Source: an uncultured Bulleidia sp.
GTDB lineage: Bacteria; Bacillota_I; Bacilli_A; Erysipelotrichales; Erysipelotrichaceae
Assembly (NCBI GenBank): GCA_934725105.1
Contig: CAKVBD010000045.1
Coordinates: forward strand, 1 to 17,533
DNA length: 17,533 nucleotides
Direction of reading: 5' to 3'
Made by a program: the position numbers and the translations under genes. The notes beneath the pieces are model-generated. The model ran no database searches and was not told the origin of the DNA. It saw nothing but the letters and a program-made list of their open reading frames with translations. Positions 12,776 to 17,533 of the stretch are shown piece after piece (the first letter of the stretch is position 1; every line of letters starts with the position of its first letter).

Positions 12776-13903
12776 ATGAAGATTGGCTTACTTGGACATG
12801 GTGTTGTTGGCGGTGGCGTTAGAAAAATCATTGATGAAAAATTAACAGACGAAACAAAAAATCTAGAAATTACAAAAATTCTTGTGAAAGATGTATCGGA
12901 AATTACAGACGAAAGAATGACAACAGATGTAAATGAAATTCTTCTGGATCCTTCTATTGATGTTGTAGTGGAGTGTATGGGTGGCATTGAACCAGCGTGT
13001 AAATATGCTTTGGAAGCGTTAGAACATGGAAAGCATTTTGTGACTTCAAATAAAAAAATGTTTGCTTCCTCTATTTTAGAACTTCAGGAATGTGCTGAAA
13101 GAAATCATGTGAGCTTGCATTATGAAGCGACTTGTGGTGGCGGCATTCCATGGATTGCGAATATTGATCGTTGCAAAAGAGTGGATGCGATTGATTCTTT
13201 GAAAGGTATTTTTAATGGTACAACAAATTATATTCTTTCGCGTATGTATCATGAGGAACAGGATTTTGCATCTATGTTAAAAGAAGCACAGTCTTTAGGA
13301 TATGCAGAAAAAGATCCAACAGATGATATTGATGGATATGATATTCGCTATAAGACAATGATCAGTATTTTAAAAGCATTTGGTAAACGTGTTTCTTTAG
13401 AAGATATTCCAATGTTTGGAATTCGCTATATTGATGCGGGTGATTTGAAATACTGTAAAGAAAATGGATATGTTGTAAAGATGATTGGACGTGCAGAAAG
13501 AAATGGCGATGTGGTATCTAGTTCTGTAATGCCAATGTTTGTGAAAAAAGATGATGTATTTGCTTCTATTCCTTTGAACTTTAATGCAATTGCATCTGTT
13601 TCTAAAACACTTGGAAAAGCAGTTTATATTGGACAAGGTGCGGGTTCTTTACCAACAGCACACGCAGTTGTGCAGGACATCATCGATATTGAAAAATCAC
13701 AGAGTATGGAAATGCACTTTGAAGATGGAGCGATTAATAATGAAAATGTGGAAGGCATTTATTATATTCGTTCTAAGAATATGGAAGTTTTCAAGGATAT
13801 CATGGATGGAAAAGTGACAAAGAAAGTTCGTTTGTTAGAAGTATTAGATCGTATGGCAAAGACAAATGATAAAGAAGCGTTTATTGCGGAGGTGGAAGCA
13901 TGA
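12776..13903 (+). CDS. hom: Homoserine dehydrogenase, short form without ACT domain
   Basis: NAD(P)-dependent reduction of aspartate semialdehyde to homoserine, the branch point to threonine. The Rossmann motif is GHGVVG (G7, G9, G12). The catalytic domain has FNGTTNYILSRM (146-157) and GYAEKDPTDDIDGYDIRYK (175-193), with the catalytic pair D189 and K193. The C-terminal GAGSLPTAHAVVQD returns to the nucleotide fold. The length is 375 residues. Bacillus Hom is about 430 with a C-terminal ACT domain; here the tail after the core is only some 60 residues and shows no clear ACT pattern. An in-frame ATG at 12764 is rejected because the ribosome site GGAGG (12766-12770) lies between it and the ATG at 12776. 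That spacing is five bases, and family members begin MKIGLLG. The TGA overlaps the lysC ATG. Confidence 0.92.
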   Translation: MKIGLLGHGVVGGGVRKIIDEKLTDETKNLEITKILVKDVSEITDERMTTDVNEILLDPSIDVVVECMGGIEPACKYALEALEHGKHFVTSNKKMFASSILELQECAERNHVSLHYEATCGGGIPWIANIDRCKRVDAIDSLKGIFNGTTNYILSRMYHEEQDFASMLKEAQSLGYAEKDPTDDIDGYDIRYKTMISILKAFGKRVSLEDIPMFGIRYIDAGDLKYCKENGYVVKMIGRAERNGDVVSSSVMPMFVKKDDVFASIPLNFNAIASVSKTLGKAVYIGQGAGSLPTAHAVVQDIIDIEKSQSMEMHFEDGAINNENVEGIYYIRSKNMEVFKDIMDGKVTKKVRLLEVLDRMAKTNDKEAFIAEVEA

Positions 13904-15237
13904 TCAAGGTTACAAAATTTGGTGGTTCTTCCGTTGCGAATGCGAAGCAATTTGCTAAAGTGAAACACATTATTGATAGTGATCCTTCTAGAAAGTTCAT
14001 TGTTACAAGTGCTTGTGGAAAAGAGAGTCATGAAGATCATAAAGTTACCGATCTTCTGTATTTGATTCAGGCGCACATTAAATATGGTGTTTCTTATGAA
14101 AGCCTGTTTGATATGATCGTAAAGAAATATAAAAGTATTCAGGAAGAATTGCATTTACATGTGGATCTTGATGAAGAGTTTTTAAAGATTCGTAAAATCA
14201 TTCAGAATGATGACTCTCCAGATTATCTTGTTTCTCGTGGGGAATATTTAACAGGAAAACTTTTAGCGGAATATCTGGGTGCTAAGTTTGTTGATGCGGC
14301 AGATGTTATCATGTTTCATTATGATGGAACGATTGATATGAAACGTACGAGTGAAAAATTGATGCAGCATGTACAAGGCAGTGAAAAAATCTTGATTCCT
14401 GGTTTCTATGGTGCAACACCAAATGGCACAATCAAAGTCATGAGTCGTGGTGGTTCTGATATTACAGGTGCAGTACTTGCAAATGTTGTAGATGCGGATG
14501 TTTATGAAAACTGGACAGATGTATCTGGATTTATGGTCGTAGATCCTAGAATTATTCCAAATCCAATTTCAATTCCAAGAATTACATATTCAGAACTGAG
14601 AGAAATGAGTTACATGGGAGCAAATGTTCTGCATGATGATTCTGTTTTCCCTGTGAGAGAGAAGAATATTCCGATTAATATTCGTAATACGAATGAACCG
14701 GATCATCCTGGAACAATGATTATGGAAGATTGCAGTGAAATGGATAAAGTAGATCCACCACATGCAATTACAGGAATTACTGGTAGAAAAAACTATACTG
14801 TTATTTCTATGACAAAGGCACATAGCAGTGCTGAAATTGGTTTTTTAAGAAAAGTATTAACAATCTTTGAAAAATATAATGTTTCGATTGAAGCTGTTCC
14901 TGTAACAGTAGATACGTATAGTATTGTTGTACAGACACATTTGATTAATCATTGTCTGTATGAAATTATTGGTGAATTGAAGGAAACAGTACATCCAGAA
15001 GATATTCGCGTGGAAGATCATCAGGCAATGATTGCGGTCGTTGGTAGAGAAATGAAGCAGCGTGCTGGTATTTCAGGTCAGTTATTGAGTGAATTTGGTA
15101 GAAATAAGATCAATATTCGTACAATTTCCCAATCATCTTATGAGTTAACGATTATGATTGGTGTTTCGGATAATGATTTTGAGAAATCAATTAAAGCAAT
15201 ATATGAAAAGTTTGTTGCGGAGGAAAAGAAACAATGA
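13900..15237 (+). CDS. lysC: Aspartokinase with tandem ACT domains
   Basis: Phosphorylates aspartate with ATP, the entry step of the aspartate family. The 445 residues carry an amino-acid-kinase domain with KFGGSSV (6-12), SRGEYLTG (112-119), GFYGATPNG (168-176) and RGGSDITGA (183-191). Two ACT domains follow (about 297-365 and 371-440; the second starts MIAVVGREMKQRAGISGQLL) and would bind an allosteric amino acid. The length resembles the YclM/ThrD monofunctional type more than the alpha/beta LysC (about 405). It overlaps hom and asd by ATGA at both ends, with GGAGG inside hom. Since it is encoded with threonine genes and no lysine or methionine genes are present here, it is probably the threonine-dedicated isozyme. 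The symbol is the generic one; thrD would fit the inferred role. Confidence 0.92.
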   Translation: MIKVTKFGGSSVANAKQFAKVKHIIDSDPSRKFIVTSACGKESHEDHKVTDLLYLIQAHIKYGVSYESLFDMIVKKYKSIQEELHLHVDLDEEFLKIRKIIQNDDSPDYLVSRGEYLTGKLLAEYLGAKFVDAADVIMFHYDGTIDMKRTSEKLMQHVQGSEKILIPGFYGATPNGTIKVMSRGGSDITGAVLANVVDADVYENWTDVSGFMVVDPRIIPNPISIPRITYSELREMSYMGANVLHDDSVFPVREKNIPINIRNTNEPDHPGTMIMEDCSEMDKVDPPHAITGITGRKNYTVISMTKAHSSAEIGFLRKVLTIFEKYNVSIEAVPVTVDTYSIVVQTHLINHCLYEIIGELKETVHPEDIRVEDHQAMIAVVGREMKQRAGISGQLLSEFGRNKINIRTISQSSYELTIMIGVSDNDFEKSIKAIYEKFVAEEKKQ

Positions 15238-16232
15238 GAGTAGGTATTGTTGGAGCGACAGGTGCTGTCGGTAGACAAATGATCACTTGTCTGGAAGAGA
15301 GAAAAATTGATGTTGAAGAATTGCGATTGTTTGCTTCTTCTAGATCTCTTGGCAAGAAAATTCCATATCTGAATCAAGAAATTACAATTCAGGAAGTTGC
15401 GGATGGCTGTTTTGACGGTTTGGATTATGTGCTTGGTGCAGTCAGTAATGCATTGAGTAAAGAATATCGTCCGATGATTGAAAAGGCAGGTGCAGTGTAT
15501 ATTGATAATAGCTCTGCATTCCGTATGGAAGATGATGTTCCGTTAGTTGTTCCACAGATTAATGGTGAAGATGCATTGAAACACCATGGAACGATTGCTA
15601 ATCCTAACTGTTCTACGATTATTACATTGATGGCATTGGCTCCTATTTGCAGACTGTCTAAGATTAAAACAATCAATGCTTGTACATACCAGGCAGTCAG
15701 TGGTGCTGGAATGCATGGAATTGAAGAGCTGGAAAATCAATGTGAAGCAATTCGGAATCATGAAGAAGTTGAAGTGCATACATTTCCTTCACAGATTGCC
15801 TATAACGTGATTGCGGATATTGGAAGTGTGCTGGAAAATGGCTATACAACAGAAGAAATGAAAATGCAGAATGAAGGAAGGAAGATCCTGCATTTGCCTG
15901 ATTTGAAAGTAACATGTACATGTGTGAGAGTTCCTGTATATCGTTCGCATTCGATTTCTGCAACGGTTGTTTGTGAAGAACGTGTTTCTATTGAAGAAGC
16001 TGAAAAGGCAATTGATGCATTTGATGGAGATGTATTATATAAAGGTGTTCCTACACCTTTGTTGACAACAGATCAGGATCTTGTATATGTTGGCAGAATC
16101 AGAGAAGATCTGACAAATGAGAATGGACTTGTCATCTGGTGCTGTGGTGATCAGATTCGAAAAGGTGCGGCAAGTAACGCTGTTGAAATAATGGAATATC
16201 TGATGAAGCATGAATGTGTTACAATATTGTAA
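15234..16232 (+). CDS. asd: Aspartate-semialdehyde dehydrogenase
   Basis: Reduces aspartyl phosphate to aspartate semialdehyde with NADPH, the second pathway step. The 332 residues match the bacterial family. The N-terminal Rossmann motif is GATGAVG (7-13). The catalytic cysteine is C126 in NPNCSTI. The substrate arginine and catalytic histidine are R232 and H239 in VRVPVYRSHS. The ATG overlaps the lysC TGA as ATGA; GGAGG lies ten bases upstream. No terminator follows. The next gene, for an unknown membrane protein, starts 18 bp later with its own AAGGAGA, so it probably shares the transcript. Confidence 0.94.
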   Translation: MRVGIVGATGAVGRQMITCLEERKIDVEELRLFASSRSLGKKIPYLNQEITIQEVADGCFDGLDYVLGAVSNALSKEYRPMIEKAGAVYIDNSSAFRMEDDVPLVVPQINGEDALKHHGTIANPNCSTIITLMALAPICRLSKIKTINACTYQAVSGAGMHGIEELENQCEAIRNHEEVEVHTFPSQIAYNVIADIGSVLENGYTTEEMKMQNEGRKILHLPDLKVTCTCVRVPVYRSHSISATVVCEERVSIEEAEKAIDAFDGDVLYKGVPTPLLTTDQDLVYVGRIREDLTNENGLVIWCCGDQIRKGAASNAVEIMEYLMKHECVTIL

Positions 16233-16250
16233 TACAAAGGAGAAAAAATT

Positions 16251-16772
16251 ATGTCTCGTAAGTCAATATTAGCTTTTTCAGCTATTGCTTTAGCAGCAGC
16301 ATCCGCTTTAGCGGCGTATACATTAAAGAAATCCAAGAAAACACAAGAGAATGAAGAAGATGATGAAATTCACTTCATTAAGATTGAAGATGGTGATGTA
16401 GAAGAGAAGAAAGTCGATCCATCTTTTGAAGAAAAGAGCGATGAAGTAAAAGAAGTTGCTTCTGTGTATCCATATCTGGATTTGGATTTTATTGAGAAGA
16501 TTTTAAATAAAAATGATGAATTTAACAGTGGCTATGAAGAGGATTCGCTTGTTACTGTAATGCATCATGTTCGTTTTGCGATTGCTGAAGAGAGAAAAGC
16601 ATTTGAAGAAATCATGGGTCTGAGTGGATATGAAACAACAACACAAGATGACAAGGTTGTAGCAACACGTAAGTTCTTTACGCAGCCTGGTGCAATCATT
16701 TCAGATATCTTGAATGTTGCGAACCAGACAAATGCATTACAAGGTGTATACGAAAATTATGATATTCGATAA
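16251..16772 (+). CDS. Uncharacterised membrane-anchored protein
   Basis: I do not recognise this 173-residue protein. An N-terminal hydrophobic helix (about 5-24, alanine-rich, after a short MSRK) could be a membrane anchor or an uncleaved signal; no lipobox is present. A highly charged, mostly acidic linker follows (about 25-68), then a compact domain (about 70-173) with SVYPYLDLDFIEKILNKNDEF, an acidic helix, and VMHHVRFAIAEERKAFEEI. AAGGAGA lies six bases before the ATG. Its position 18 bp after asd, without a terminator between and with one directly at its stop codon, makes it the fourth gene of the hom operon. No enzymatic motif is visible, and a role in threonine metabolism is not implied beyond this linkage. 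Confidence 0.8.
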   Translation: MSRKSILAFSAIALAAASALAAYTLKKSKKTQENEEDDEIHFIKIEDGDVEEKKVDPSFEEKSDEVKEVASVYPYLDLDFIEKILNKNDEFNSGYEEDSLVTVMHHVRFAIAEERKAFEEIMGLSGYETTTQDDKVVATRKFFTQPGAIISDILNVANQTNALQGVYENYDIR

Positions 16773-16799
16773 GATACAATGATGAATTGTATCTTTTTT
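16771..16799 (+). terminator. Terminator of the hom operon
   Basis: AAGATACAAT (16771-16780) pairs perfectly with ATTGTATCTT (16786-16795) around GATGA, and the T run continues to 16799. The arm begins within the TAA stop codon (16770-16772) of the preceding gene. A third copy, GATACAAT, follows at 16800-16807. Confidence 0.88.
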
Positions 16800-16827
16800 G
16801 ATACAATAGAACAACAAGAGGTGAAGC

Positions 16828-17415
16828 ATGGAAGAAAAAGAAATCATGGAAGAAGAAAATAAACCATCTGAAAAAAAGCCAACAGAAGGTAATTTTATGA
16901 AAATTATTTTATTGCTGGCGATGGTGTTTGTGGTTATGTATATGGTATTTGGAAAAGGAAAGAACGATGATGCGTGCATTGTTGTTTCACAATCGCCATT
17001 TGGACAATCACAAAAGCAGGTCTGGATCGATCTGGAAAATAAACTGCAGGCAAAAGGCATTGCGGGATTTGATTTAGAAGTTCCTGAAGAACTGGAACAA
17101 ACATATACAAATGTATCTTATCGAGCTTTCTCATATCAAATTTCTGAAGTGACATTTCATGATGATAATGGGGAGGATGTTATCCGTATTGATAAGGCAA
17201 AATTCTGTGGAAAAGATATTCTGACAACAGATGATAACTCATATACGAATATTCAGAAAGTTACGATTGATGGAAAAGATGTGAAAGAACGTGGAAATGG
17301 GGATAAATATTCTGCAATTTCATGGGTGGATGGTGAATATTCCTACGGTATTACAGCTTACAATGGTGGTATCGATGAAGTTACGATTGAAAAATATATT
17401 TCTGAAATAAAATAA
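16828..17415 (+). CDS. Uncharacterised single-pass membrane protein
   Basis: A 195-residue protein without a function I can name. A charged cytoplasmic N-terminus (1-23, rich in E and K) is followed by one transmembrane helix (about 25-42) and then an external domain (about 45-195) rich in beta strands. Cysteines C50 and C127 could form a disulfide outside the cell. The last 30 residues (ISWVDGEYSYGITAYNGGIDEVTIEKYISEI) loosely resemble the end of DUF4367-type domains found on anti-sigma and other surface proteins; this is a weak impression. AGAGGTG lies about four bases before the ATG. It is separated from the hom operon by a terminator and is followed by a long terminator hairpin at 17475. 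Confidence 0.75.
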   Translation: MEEKEIMEEENKPSEKKPTEGNFMKIILLLAMVFVVMYMVFGKGKNDDACIVVSQSPFGQSQKQVWIDLENKLQAKGIAGFDLEVPEELEQTYTNVSYRAFSYQISEVTFHDDNGEDVIRIDKAKFCGKDILTTDDNSYTNIQKVTIDGKDVKERGNGDKYSAISWVDGEYSYGITAYNGGIDEVTIEKYISEIK

Positions 17416-17442
17416 CAATTATATTTTATTTACAACATCAGT

Positions 17443-17448
17443 TATAAT
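17443..17448 (+). promoter_or_regulatory. Isolated consensus -10 box
   Basis: TATAAT lies 28 bp after the last stop codon, without a good -35 at 17 bp. Transcription from it would start near 17455 and meet the hairpin at 17475-17519. Confidence 0.25.
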
Positions 17449-17474
17449 TACTTATTGATCTCAAGTTTTACAGT

Positions 17475-17519
17475 AAAAGTGCTAAATAAAGCATATTTAT
17501 GCGATATTTAGCACTTTTT
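17475..17519. terminator. Long, probably bidirectional terminator
   Basis: AAAAGTGCTAAATA (17475-17488) pairs with TATTTAGCACTTTT (17505-17518), a perfect 14-bp stem. Inside it GCAT (17491-17494) pairs with ATGC (17499-17502). T flanks the right side (17515-17519) and A the left, so it could also end a minus-strand transcript coming from beyond the window. Confidence 0.8.
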
Positions 17520-17533
17520 GTGTGTACAGTATT

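Noticed and set aside
1..17533. CRISPR arrays, transposons, phage genes, tRNA or rRNA
   Set aside because: No regularly spaced repeats, transposase or integrase frames, or recognisable tRNA or rRNA sequence was found by eye.

Overview
The window looks like chromosomal DNA of a low-GC, Gram-positive anaerobe in the Bacillota. The signs are strong AGGAGG-type ribosome sites, many stem-loop plus T-run terminators, a purine riboswitch, a cre-like box, two apparent lipoproteins and a ThrR-type ACT regulator. The gene content fits a gut member of the Erysipelotrichia best, but that is an inference. I see no insertion sequences, phage genes, CRISPR arrays, tRNA or rRNA.

Layout. (1) 1-1708: terminator of an upstream gene, a cre-like box, a promoter, a guanine-type purine riboswitch with its own terminator, then an NCS2 guanine/hypoxanthine permease. 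(2) 1855-4473: an alanyl-tRNA editing protein (AlaX-L type with a DHHA1 tail) and a GH1 6-phospho-beta-glucosidase. (3) 4617-9257: an accessory-looking block. It holds a lipoprotein flavin reductase (FMN-bind plus FAD_binding_2), a LysR regulator, an MFS transporter and a small DUF4186-type protein. Reductase, LysR and MFS/DUF4186 are separated by their own terminators. (4) 9276-9839, minus strand: a PEBP/YbhB-like lipoprotein. (5) 9908-16232: a complete aspartate-to-threonine locus built as a divergon. thrC-thrB-thrR runs leftwards, and hom-lysC-asd runs rightwards from a shared 96-bp control region that carries an inverted repeat. (6) 16251-17415: two uncharacterised single-pass membrane proteins, the first probably cotranscribed with asd.

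How the genes work together. LysC, Asd, Hom, ThrB and ThrC give every step from aspartate to threonine. The ACT-domain regulator ThrR, at the end of the thrCB operon, is the obvious candidate to control both arms. The flavin reductase would sit outside the membrane as a terminal reductase of anaerobic respiration. Its acceptor is not known, and two residues of the fumarate-binding site appear to be replaced. The neighbouring LysR and MFS protein may sense or move the same or a related compound.

The points most worth a second look are the reductase/LysR/MFS cluster, two genes that look leaderless (LysR and DUF4186), a LacI/cre-like palindrome in front of the reductase, and the candidate operator pair of the threonine divergon.
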